The translations under genes and the position numbers were made by a program. The notes below the pieces were generated by a model. The model was not told the DNA's origin. It worked only from the letters and a program-made list of their open reading frames with translations, and did not search any database. Of a DNA stretch of 64,000 bases, positions 27,744-35,264 are shown in pieces; within the stretch, counting starts at the first letter, position 1, and each line of letters begins with the position of its first letter. The DNA comes from Streptomyces lavendofoliae (lineage in GTDB: Bacteria; Actinomycetota; Actinomycetes; Streptomycetales; Streptomycetaceae). The stretch covers positions 62,001 through 126,000 of the forward strand of contig NZ_BMTP01000008.1 of assembly GCF_014649735.1 (NCBI RefSeq), in the 5' to 3' direction.

Positions 27744-28619
27744 TCACGCCGAGGTGAGCGGCGGCGGGACGCGCGGCGGGCGCTGGCAGCGGGGACAGAA
27801 GTAGCTGGACCGGTTCATCCAGGGGCGGCGGCGCATCGGTGTACCGCACCGCCGGCAGGGCTCCCCCTCCCGGCCGTAGGCGTCCAGGGAGCGGTCGAAG
27901 TACCCGGACTCGCCGTTCACGTTCACGTAGAGGCTGTCGAAGCTGGTGCCGCCGACCGCGAGGGCGGCCGTCATGACGTCCCGTACGTGCCCGAGGAGCT
28001 CGGCCGACCGGGGGCGGGTGAGCGTCGCGGTGGGCCGGTCGTAGTGCAGGCGGGCGCGCCACAGGGCCTCGTCCGCGTAGATGTTGCCGACGCCGCTGAT
28101 GAGCGACTGGTCGAGCAGGGCCCGCTTCACGGTCGTACGCCGCAGCCGCATCGCCGTGTGGAAGGCGGCCTCGTCGAACGCGGGGTCCAGGGGGTCGCGC
28201 GCGATGTGCGCGATGGCCAGGGGCAACCCGTCGGGGGTGTTCTCGTGCAGCGAGAGCCCGCCGAAGGTGCGCTGGTCGACGAAGCGCAGTTCGGTGCCGA
28301 GATCGTCGTCGAAGCGGATACGGATCCGCAGGTGTTTCTCGTCCGCCGCGTCCTCCGGCTGCACCAGCAGCTGCCCGCTCATGCCCAGGTGTCCGAGCAC
28401 GGACGCGTCGGTGTCCTCCAGCGGCAGCCAGAGGTACTTGCCGCGCCGGCGCGCGACGCCGAAGCGGTGGCCCCTGAGCCGGCCACCGAAGTCCTCGCCG
28501 CCCGCGAGGTGCCGGCGTACGGCGCGCGGGTGGAGGACCTGGACGTCGGAGACGGTACGGCCGCTGACCCAGCGCTCCAGGCCGCGCCGTACGACTTCGA
28601 CCTCGGGCAGCTCGGGCAC
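27744..28619 (-). CDS. mutM: Formamidopyrimidine-DNA glycosylase (Fpg)
   Basis: Base excision repair enzyme removing 8-oxoguanine and opened-ring purines. The 291-residue protein begins MPELPEVEVVRRGLERW with the catalytic Pro2 and Glu3, has the helix-two-turn-helix QSLISGVGNIYADEALW near 170, and ends in a zinc finger, PCRRCGTPM with YFCPRCQ. The start is GTG with AAGGAG seven bases upstream. It follows rnc on the same strand, as in many actinobacteria (rpmF-rnc-mutM-smc neighbourhood). Confidence 0.96.
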   Translation of the reverse strand: MPELPEVEVVRRGLERWVSGRTVSDVQVLHPRAVRRHLAGGEDFGGRLRGHRFGVARRRGKYLWLPLEDTDASVLGHLGMSGQLLVQPEDAADEKHLRIRIRFDDDLGTELRFVDQRTFGGLSLHENTPDGLPLAIAHIARDPLDPAFDEAAFHTAMRLRRTTVKRALLDQSLISGVGNIYADEALWRARLHYDRPTATLTRPRSAELLGHVRDVMTAALAVGGTSFDSLYVNVNGESGYFDRSLDAYGREGEPCRRCGTPMRRRPWMNRSSYFCPRCQRPPRVPPPLTSA

Positions 28620-28697
28620 GGCGCTCCTTCGCGGTTCGGCGGGATCACGGGGAGACCCCGCCGCACGGTACGTGCGACGGGGTCGGGAACGAGCAGC

Positions 28698-29606
28698 TCA
28701 GGCCGTGGCCCGCGGCGCTTCGGAGTCCGAAGAGGTGTCGGCGGCCTCTTCGGCTTCGGGTCCGTCGCCGTTGCGCGTACCGGTTCCGGAAGCGGAGTCC
28801 GCGCCGGTGCCGGAGTCCGTGCCGGTGGCCGGGACCGACGCGGCCGCGGCCTTCGCCGCCGCCTCCCGCTCGTCGGCCGCGGCCCGGATGGCGCGCCAGG
28901 CGGATTCCGCCGCCTGCTGCTCCGCTTCCTTCTTGCTGCGGCCGGTGCCGGTGCCGTACGAGACACCACCGACGCGGGCAGCAGCAGTGAAGGTCTTCTC
29001 GTGGTCCGGTCCGGTCTCGGTGACCAGGTATTCCGGAACGCCGAGGCCCTCGGCCGCGGTGAGTTCCTGGAGACTGGTCTTCCAGTCCAGGCCGGCACCG
29101 AGGTTCGAGGACTTCTCGATGAGCGGGTCGAAGAGCCGGTGCACCAGCTCCGACGCCGCTTCGAGGCCCTGGTCGAGATAGACCGCGCCGATCACCGCTT
29201 CGAGGGTGTCGGCGAGGATGGATGCCTTGTCCCGGCCACCCGTGCCCTCTTCGCCCCGGCCGAGCCGGATGAAGGAGCCCAGGTCGAGCCCGCGGCCGAC
29301 CTCCGCCAGCGCACGCGAGTTGACCACCGCGGCCCGCAGTTTGGCCAGCTGGCCTTCCGGCAGGTCGGGGTGGGTGCGATACAGCGTGTCCGTGACCACC
29401 AGGCCGAGCACGGAGTCCCCGAGGAACTCCAGCCGCTCGTTGGTGGGCAGACCGCCGTTCTCGTACGCGTACGAACGGTGGGTCAGCGCACGCACCAGAA
29501 GGGCGGACTCGAGGTGGTACCCGAGCCGCCCTTCCAGAAGCGTGTGGGACGAGGCCGTGTTCTCCGCCTGCTTCTTGGCGTCATCCGCCGTTTTGGAGTT
29601 GGACAC
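28698..29606 (-). CDS. rnc: Ribonuclease III (AbsB)
   Basis: Double-strand-specific RNase for rRNA processing and mRNA decay; in S. coelicolor the gene is absB, needed globally for antibiotic production. The 302-residue protein has the catalytic box NERLEFLGDSVLGLVV near 70, DTLEAVIGAVYLDQGLEAA, and a C-terminal dsRNA-binding domain (WKTSLQELTAAEG, GTGTGRSKKEAEQQAAESA). A disordered tail of about 60 Ala/Gly/Thr/Asp residues ends it. The GTG at 29606 is preferred because AGAGG precedes it and it clears rpmF by 20 bases. Confidence 0.96.
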   Translation of the reverse strand: MSNSKTADDAKKQAENTASSHTLLEGRLGYHLESALLVRALTHRSYAYENGGLPTNERLEFLGDSVLGLVVTDTLYRTHPDLPEGQLAKLRAAVVNSRALAEVGRGLDLGSFIRLGRGEEGTGGRDKASILADTLEAVIGAVYLDQGLEAASELVHRLFDPLIEKSSNLGAGLDWKTSLQELTAAEGLGVPEYLVTETGPDHEKTFTAAARVGGVSYGTGTGRSKKEAEQQAAESAWRAIRAAADEREAAAKAAAASVPATGTDSGTGADSASGTGTRNGDGPEAEEAADTSSDSEAPRATA

Positions 29607-29626
29607 GGTGCCTCTCACCAGCCCGC

Positions 29627-29800
29627 TCAGACCGAGAGGACCTGGCGCTTGTTGTACGTGCCGCAGCTGGGGCACGCGATGTGCTGCTGCTTCGGCTCCT
29701 GGCAACGCTCGCACGAAACCAGGGTGGGGACCGCAGCCTTCCACTGCGACCGGCGGTGGCGCGTGTTGCTGCGCGACATCTTCCGCTTCGGAACAGCCAC
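29627..29800 (-). CDS. rpmF: 50S ribosomal protein L32
   Basis: A 57-residue L32: VAVPKRKMSRSNTRHRRSQW at the start and zinc-binding cysteine pairs in VSCERCQEPK and IACPSCGTYN, so this is the zinc (C+) form. The GTG at 29800 has AGGAG about nine bases upstream. It sits between the DUF177 gene and rnc, closely spaced, the standard bacterial arrangement. Confidence 0.96.
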   Translation of the reverse strand: MAVPKRKMSRSNTRHRRSQWKAAVPTLVSCERCQEPKQQHIACPSCGTYNKRQVLSV

Positions 29801-29802
29801 GG

Positions 29803-30441
29803 CTACTTCTCCTGCTTCTCGTCGACGCCCGCTTCGGCGCCGCTCATGTTGTCCTTCTCGCCGGTCCCGAGTGAATCGGCGAGTCCCTGCAGTGCCGCCC
29901 AACGGATGTCGACGGCGTCGTGGTGGTGGTCCGGGTTCTCGTTCAGGTTGGCACCGCATTCGGCGCACAACCCGGCACAGTCCTCCCGGCACACCGGCTG
30001 CATCGGCAGTGCGAGCACCACCGCATCACGCAGCACGGGCTCGAGGTCGAACATGCCGTCCTCGAGGGGGGTCATGTCCTCGTCGTCCTCGGCATCGTCG
30101 TCCGCGGCCGCCTTGCGGTGGCCCCGGTCGTCGGTGTCGGGGTACGAGAACATCTCCTGGAAGTCCGCCGCGACATCCTGGCGCAGCGGCTCCAGACACC
30201 TTACGCACTCCCCCTCGGCCGACGCACGGGCGGTGCCTGTGACAAGCACCCCTTCCATGACCGACTCGAGGCGGAGGTCCAGCTCGACGGGCGAGCCCTG
30301 GGGTACGCCGATGACTCCGTCGATGCCGAGGTCCACCGGGGCCTCGACCGTGCGGGAGATCCGCTGGAGGGCACCGGGACGCCGGCCCAGCTCGTGCGTG
30401 TCGAACACGAGGGGGTTGCGGTGGTCGAGGCGCGTACTCAG
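29803..30441 (-). CDS. YceD/DUF177 family protein, probable CTG start
   Basis: About 212 residues, upstream of rpmF with 2 bases between them. Family features: VECVRCLEPL-like cysteine pair (EGECVRCLEP), the acidic stretch around 105-125, and a C-terminal cluster VCREDCAGLCAECGANLN. DUF177/YceD proteins are linked to 23S rRNA accumulation in bacteria and plants. The first ATG/GTG/TTG in frame is GTG at 30408, but it lacks a ribosome binding site and would remove STRLDHRNPLVFDTHEL-type N-terminal residues; CTG at 30441 gives (M)STRLDHRNPLVF and has GGAAG in front. I therefore call CTG. Confidence 0.8.
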   Translation of the reverse strand: MSTRLDHRNPLVFDTHELGRRPGALQRISRTVEAPVDLGIDGVIGVPQGSPVELDLRLESVMEGVLVTGTARASAEGECVRCLEPLRQDVAADFQEMFSYPDTDDRGHRKAAADDDAEDDEDMTPLEDGMFDLEPVLRDAVVLALPMQPVCREDCAGLCAECGANLNENPDHHHDAVDIRWAALQGLADSLGTGEKDNMSGAEAGVDEKQEK

Positions 30442-30576
30442 GGTTCTTCCTGCTTTCGGATCGTCTGGGGGGGCGGCCCGGCGTCGGAGCCGACGCGGGC
30501 ACGCGGGATCGCGGACGTACTCGCGACCGAAGAGCCAGGATACTGGACGCTTCGCCCACAGCCCAATCCGGGACGG

Positions 30577-31668
30577 TCACTGCCCCTGGCCGTGCCCCTG
30601 CTCGTACTCCCGGAGCCGGTCCAGGTCGATCATGCCGGTGTCGAAGAAGCTGGTCTCGTCGAGGGCGCCGGCCTGCGGCGGCTGCTGCGCGGGCTGCTGC
30701 CGACCGTCGTAGGGGGCGGCGTAGGCGGCCGTGGAGCCGGTGCCCGCCGCCGGGTAGGGCTGCCCGCCGTAGCCCTGGCCCTGGTCGTAGCCCTGGTAGG
30801 CGTACGGGTCCTGCTGGTAGGCGTACGGGTCGGGCTGCTGGGGCTGCTGGTAGGCGTACGGGTCGGGCTGCTGGGCCGGGACGTGCGCGGCGGCGGCCTG
30901 CCCCGGCTCCTGGGCGGCCGGCCGGCCCGGCTGCGGCTCCGCCAGCTCGGCCAGGCCCGCCAGGTAGTCCGCGTCGCTGGTGTGCTGCCGGGTGCCGCCC
31001 GCCGCGTCCTGGGCGGCCATGTGGGCGCCGAGGTCGTCGGTGGCGATCCGCCCGTGCAGCTTCTGGCGTCCGCGGCCGACCGCCTCCAGGGTCTTGGTGA
31101 GCACGGCCTCGAAGGCGCTGATCTTGGCGTCGACGTACTCGTCCGCGCGCCGCACCAGGGTCTGCGGGTCGGCGCTGTACTCCGGGGCGTCCTCGTCCGC
31201 GTACCCCTGGTCGTCCAGCCCCGGGCCCCGGCCCAGGAGCTTTTCCCGGCCGCGGTCGACCGAACCGATGGTCTTGGTGAGGACGACCTCGAAGTTGGCG
31301 AGCTTGGAGTCGACGTAGTCGTCGGCCTCGGCGCGGATCTCCTCGGCCTCCCTGCGGGCCTCGGCGAGGATGCGGTCGGCCTCCTCCTGGGACCGGCGGG
31401 CGACCTGCGTGCCGGAGATCAGCGAGCCGCGCTCGGCGTGGGCGGCCTCGATGATCCGCTCGGCCTCCTGGCGGGCCTGCTCGACCAGCTGCTCACGGCC
31501 GCCGATCAGCTCCTGCGCCTGGGCCAGCGAGCCCGGCAGTGCCTGGCGCAGCTCGTCGAGCAGCGCGAGCAGCTCGGCGCGGTTGACCACGCAGGAGGCC
31601 GACATGGGCATGGAACGGGCGCTCGCGACCGTCTCGACGATCTCGTCGAGCTTCTTCTGCACGTCCAC
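30577..31668 (-). CDS. DivIVA-like coiled-coil protein with Pro/Gln/Tyr repeat tail
   Basis: A 363-residue protein. Residues 1-170 are helical with coiled-coil character (EQARQEAERIIEAAHAERG, RILAEARREAEEIRAEADDY) like DivIVA/GpsB-type cell-division scaffolds. A duplicated helix, YVDSKLANFEVVLTKTIG and YVDAKISAFEAVLTKTLE, follows. The C-terminal third is disordered with DPYAYQQ repeats, and the end (ALDETSFFDTGMIDLDRL) is compact and probably conserved. A role in polar growth or division is inference. The start is GTG; coaD lies upstream with about 100 bp between. Confidence 0.7.
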   Translation of the reverse strand: MDVQKKLDEIVETVASARSMPMSASCVVNRAELLALLDELRQALPGSLAQAQELIGGREQLVEQARQEAERIIEAAHAERGSLISGTQVARRSQEEADRILAEARREAEEIRAEADDYVDSKLANFEVVLTKTIGSVDRGREKLLGRGPGLDDQGYADEDAPEYSADPQTLVRRADEYVDAKISAFEAVLTKTLEAVGRGRQKLHGRIATDDLGAHMAAQDAAGGTRQHTSDADYLAGLAELAEPQPGRPAAQEPGQAAAAHVPAQQPDPYAYQQPQQPDPYAYQQDPYAYQGYDQGQGYGGQPYPAAGTGSTAAYAAPYDGRQQPAQQPPQAGALDETSFFDTGMIDLDRLREYEQGHGQGQ

Positions 31669-31767
31669 CGTGTGCTCGCCACTCTCTACAGCCGGGTTGG
31701 AGACGGACGGGACGACTGTAAGGCCAGTCGGCGCCGGCCCGACAGCGGGTGACGGACCGTCAGACGG

Positions 31768-32277
31768 TCACTTCTCGCCCAGCCGTTCCACCAGGGCCTC
31801 GTGCACGACCGGCGGCAGCAGGTGCGAGACGTCCCCGCCCCAGGCGGCGACCTCCTTGACCAGCGAGGAGGACAGGAAGCTGTAGGTCGGGTTGGTGGGG
31901 ACGAAGAGCGTCTCCACCCCCGACAGCCCGTTGTTCATCTGGGCCATCTGCAGCTCGTAGTCGAAGTCGCTGACCGCGCGCAGCCCCTTGACGATGGCGG
32001 GGATGTCGCGCTCCTTGCAGAAGTCGACGAGCAGGCCGTGGTGGGACTCCACCGTGACGTTGCCGTACTCGCCGGTGACCTGGCGGATGAGCTCCATCCG
32101 CTCCTCGACGGTGAACAGCCCCTTCTTGGACTGGTTGACCATCACCGCGACGTGGACGACGTCGTACAGCTTGGAGGCGCGGGCGATGATGTCGAGGTGC
32201 CCGTTGGTGATGGGGTCGAACGACCCCGGACAGACTGCGCGGCGCAACTGGATTCCCTCGCTCTCCGAACCGGTCAT
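31768..32277 (-). CDS. coaD: Phosphopantetheine adenylyltransferase
   Basis: Fourth step of coenzyme A synthesis, adenylylating 4'-phosphopantetheine. The 169-residue protein has RRAVCPGSFDPITNGHLDII with the nucleotidyltransferase T/HxGH motif, VAVMVNQSKKGLFTVEERM, and LFVPTNPTYSFLSSSLVKEV near the end. The ATG at 32277 overlaps the rsmD stop by four bases (ATGA), so the conserved rsmD-coaD pair is translationally coupled. Confidence 0.96.
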   Translation of the reverse strand: MTGSESEGIQLRRAVCPGSFDPITNGHLDIIARASKLYDVVHVAVMVNQSKKGLFTVEERMELIRQVTGEYGNVTVESHHGLLVDFCKERDIPAIVKGLRAVSDFDYELQMAQMNNGLSGVETLFVPTNPTYSFLSSSLVKEVAAWGGDVSHLLPPVVHEALVERLGEK

Positions 32278-32858
32278 CGTGCGTCTTCGCACGTAGAGGC
32301 GGCGCGACCGTACCAAAACGTTCCCTCGCCGTAGCGACGGGCCCGCAGCGGCTCGAAGCCGTCCGGCCAGGCGAATTCCCCGCCCCTGGTGCTGCGCTCC
32401 ACGGTGACGAGCGCACCGGCGGCGAGCCAGCCTTTGGCACGGAGTGTGAGGAGTATCTCGCCAAGATCACCGTCGGAGACCGCGTACGGCGGGTCGAGGA
32501 AGACCACGTCGTACGGGGCGGCGGGCGCCGGCCCCGTCACGATCTGCTCGGCCTTGCCGGCGCGGACCTCGGCGCCGGGCAGGCCGAGCGCCCGGACGTT
32601 CCCACGGACCGTGCGGGCGGCCCGCTGGTCGGCCTCGACGAGCAGGGCGTGGGAGGCGCCCCGGGAGAGCGCCTCCAGGCCGACGGCGCCGGACCCGGCG
32701 TACAGGTCCGCGATCCGGATGCCGTCGAGCGTCCCGAGGAGCGCCTCCCAGGTGGAGAACAGCCCCTCCCGCGCCCGGTCGGAGGTGGGGCGGGTGCCGT
32801 TGCCCGGCGGCACGGCCAGGCGGCGTCCGCCGGCCGCGCCGGCGATCACGCGGGTCAT
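32274..32858 (-). CDS. rsmD: 16S rRNA (guanine-N2)-methyltransferase RsmD
   Basis: Methylates G966 of 16S rRNA (E. coli numbering). The 194-residue protein begins MTRVIAGAAGGRRLAVPPG, has the SAM motif IADLYAGSGAVGLEALSRG near 55 and the catalytic motif DVVFLDPPYAV. AAGGAC lies about six bases before the ATG at 32858; the same frame stays open across recG but that part is only antisense-like noise. It follows recG by about 70 bp and overlaps coaD. Confidence 0.95.
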   Translation of the reverse strand: MTRVIAGAAGGRRLAVPPGNGTRPTSDRAREGLFSTWEALLGTLDGIRIADLYAGSGAVGLEALSRGASHALLVEADQRAARTVRGNVRALGLPGAEVRAGKAEQIVTGPAPAAPYDVVFLDPPYAVSDGDLGEILLTLRAKGWLAAGALVTVERSTRGGEFAWPDGFEPLRARRYGEGTFWYGRAASTCEDAR

Positions 32859-32926
32859 CTGTGGTCCTTGCCGTCCTGTGGATGCTGGTGACTCCACGAT
32901 ATGGGCTCCCGGCCGATGCGCACGGC

Positions 32927-35104
32927 TCAGCCCTTCTCCAGGTACCGCTCCCGCTCCTTGTCGAGCAATGCGTCCAGGGCCGTGCGCAGCTCCGGCAGGT
33001 GCTCCAGCTCCGGGTCGGCGGCGACGACGGCGACGGCCTCCTCGCGGGCGGCGGCGATGACCTCCTCGTCGTCGATGACGGCGAGCATCCGGAGGCTGGA
33101 CCGCACGCCGGACTGGGCCTGTCCGAGGACGTCGCCCTCGCGGCGCTGTTCGAGGTCGATGCGGGAGAGCTCGAAGCCGTCGAGGGTGGAGGCGACGGCG
33201 GCGAGCCGCTGCCGGGCGGGGCTCGCCTCGGGCATCTCGGTGACCAGGAGGCACAGGCCGGGGGCCGAGCCGCGGCCCACGCGGCCGCGCAGCTGGTGGA
33301 GCTGGGAGACGCCGAACCGGTCGGCGTCCATGATCACCATGGCGGTGGCGTTGGGGACGTTCACACCGACCTCGATGACGGTCGTGGCGACCAGGACGTC
33401 GGCCTCGCCAGCGGCGAAGCGGCGCATGACGGCGTCCTTGTCGTCGGGGGCCATCCTGCCGTGCAGCACCTCGACGCGCAGTCCGGCGAGCGGGCCCCTG
33501 GCGAGTTGGCCGGCGACGTCCAGCACGGCCAGCGGGGGCCGCTTCTCCGCGTCGGCCTCCTTGGCCTTCTTCTTCTCGTCCTCCTCGTCGCCGATGCGGG
33601 GGCAGACGACGTAGGCCTGGTGGCCGTTCTCCACCTCCTCGCGGACCCGCTCCCAGGCGCGGGCCAGGAAGTGCGGCTTGTCGGCGGCCGGGACGACGTG
33701 GCTGGCGATCGGCGAACGGCCCGCGGGCAGCTGGTCCAGGACGGAGGTCTCCAGGTCGCCGAAGACGGTCATCGCGACCGTGCGCGGGATGGGCGTGGCG
33801 GTCATCACCAGCAGGTGCGGCGGCTGCCTGCCCTTGCCGCGCAGGGCGTCGCGCTGCTCTACGCCGAAACGGTGCTGCTCGTCGACGACCACCAGGCCCA
33901 GGTCGTGGAACTGGACCTTGTCCTCGATCAGCGCGTGCGTGCCGATGACGATGCCCGCCTCGCCGGTGACCAGGTCCAGCAGTGCCTGCCGGCGTGCGGC
34001 GGTCCCCATCGACCCGGTCAGCAGCACCACCTTGGTGGCGTGCTCGGCGCCGCCGAGCATGCCCCCCTCGGCGAGCTCGCCCATCATCTCGGTGACGGAC
34101 CGGTGGTGCTGCTGGGCGAGGACCTCGGTGGGCGCGAGCATCGCGGCCTGTCCGCCCGCGTCGACCACGGCGAGCATCGCCCGCAACGCCACCATGGTCT
34201 TTCCGCTGCCCACCTCGCCCTGGAGCAGGCGGTGCATCGGGTGCTCGGTGGCCAGGTCGGCGAAGATCTCCCCCGACACCTTCTCCTGGCCCTCGGTGAG
34301 GGTGAACGGCAGCTTGGCGTCGAAGGCGTCCAGCAGCCCGCCCGGCACCGGGCGGCGCGCCACCGCGGGCAGCTGGGTGTCGGCGAACCGCCGCCGGGCC
34401 AGCGCGACCTGGAGGACGAACGCCTCGTCCCACTTCAGCCGCTCCCGGGCGTCGGCGATGTCGGCCTTGGTGCGCGGGCGGTGGATCTTGCGCAGGGCGT
34501 CCGGCAGGTCGGTGAGGCCGCGGCCCTCCCGCAGGGCGGGCGGCAGCGGGTCGACGGCGTCCACCGCGCTGGGGAGCACCGCGTCGACCGCCTTGGCGAT
34601 CTTCCAGGACTCCAGCTTGGTGGTGGCCGGGTAGATCGGGATGAGGGCCCCGGCCCAGCTGCCCACGGCGTTCTCCCCGTCCTCGCCGCGCAGCAGTTCG
34701 TACGCGGGGTGGGCGAGCTGGGTCTTGCGGTTGAAGACGGACACCTTGCCGGCGAACATCGCGCGCGTACCGGGCAGGAGGTCCTTGTGCGGCTTGTGGA
34801 CGCCCTTGCCGAAGAAGACGAGCTGGAGCCGCCCGCTGCCGTCGGTGATGGTCACCTCCAGGCGCTGGCCGCGCCCCTTGGCGCCGTTGAACGTCATCAC
34901 GCGCGCGTCCGCGACCCGGGCCACCACCGTGACGTGCTCGTCCAGCGGCAGGTCGGCGAGGGTGGTGAGCTCACCGCGCTCCGCGTACCGCCGGGGGTAG
35001 TGGTGCAGCAGGTCACCGACGGTGTGCAGGTCGAGGTGCTCGGCCATCACCTTGGCGGTGGCGGCGCCGAGCTGCTTCTTCAGTGGTTCGTCGAGAGCTG
35101 ACAC
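32927..35104 (-). CDS. recG: ATP-dependent DNA helicase RecG
   Basis: Superfamily 2 helicase that regresses stalled forks and processes recombination intermediates. About 725 residues: N-terminal OB/wedge domain (HHYPRRYAERGELTTLADLP), Walker A QGEVGSGKTMVALRAMLAVV near 300, DEQHRFGVEQR as the DExH box, MTATPIPRTVAMTVFGDLE, and the C-terminal VGRGSAPGLCLLV. The start is uncertain: GTG at 35104 gives VSALDEPLKKQLG, the expected N-terminus, but GGGAG is only a base or two away; GTG codons slightly upstream are alternatives. Confidence 0.94.
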   Translation of the reverse strand: MSALDEPLKKQLGAATAKVMAEHLDLHTVGDLLHHYPRRYAERGELTTLADLPLDEHVTVVARVADARVMTFNGAKGRGQRLEVTITDGSGRLQLVFFGKGVHKPHKDLLPGTRAMFAGKVSVFNRKTQLAHPAYELLRGEDGENAVGSWAGALIPIYPATTKLESWKIAKAVDAVLPSAVDAVDPLPPALREGRGLTDLPDALRKIHRPRTKADIADARERLKWDEAFVLQVALARRRFADTQLPAVARRPVPGGLLDAFDAKLPFTLTEGQEKVSGEIFADLATEHPMHRLLQGEVGSGKTMVALRAMLAVVDAGGQAAMLAPTEVLAQQHHRSVTEMMGELAEGGMLGGAEHATKVVLLTGSMGTAARRQALLDLVTGEAGIVIGTHALIEDKVQFHDLGLVVVDEQHRFGVEQRDALRGKGRQPPHLLVMTATPIPRTVAMTVFGDLETSVLDQLPAGRSPIASHVVPAADKPHFLARAWERVREEVENGHQAYVVCPRIGDEEDEKKKAKEADAEKRPPLAVLDVAGQLARGPLAGLRVEVLHGRMAPDDKDAVMRRFAAGEADVLVATTVIEVGVNVPNATAMVIMDADRFGVSQLHQLRGRVGRGSAPGLCLLVTEMPEASPARQRLAAVASTLDGFELSRIDLEQRREGDVLGQAQSGVRSSLRMLAVIDDEEVIAAAREEAVAVVAADPELEHLPELRTALDALLDKERERYLEKG

Positions 35105-35174
35105 GCTCCCATTGCACACCACGGCACTGACAGGCCGCCGCAGCCACCCGCACCGGGCGGGGCCGTGCCCGCAC

Positions 35175-35203
35175 CCGCCGCCCCGCACCGGCCGGGGCGG
35201 CGG
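35175..35203 (-). terminator. Hairpin after the DAK2-domain gene
   Basis: CCGCCGCCCC pairs perfectly with GGGGCGGCGG around a nine-base loop, between the DAK2 gene stop and recG. No U-tract. Confidence 0.5.
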
Positions 35204-35264
35204 CCGAGTCGCCGCTGCCGGCACCGCCGTCGGACACGACGGGCGGGGGCGGCCGGCTGTCCGG

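Noticed and set aside
32274..34433. Long frame extending rsmD upstream into recG
   Set aside because: rsmD has a good ATG and ribosome binding site at 32858; the upstream part is an out-of-frame shadow of recG on the same strand.
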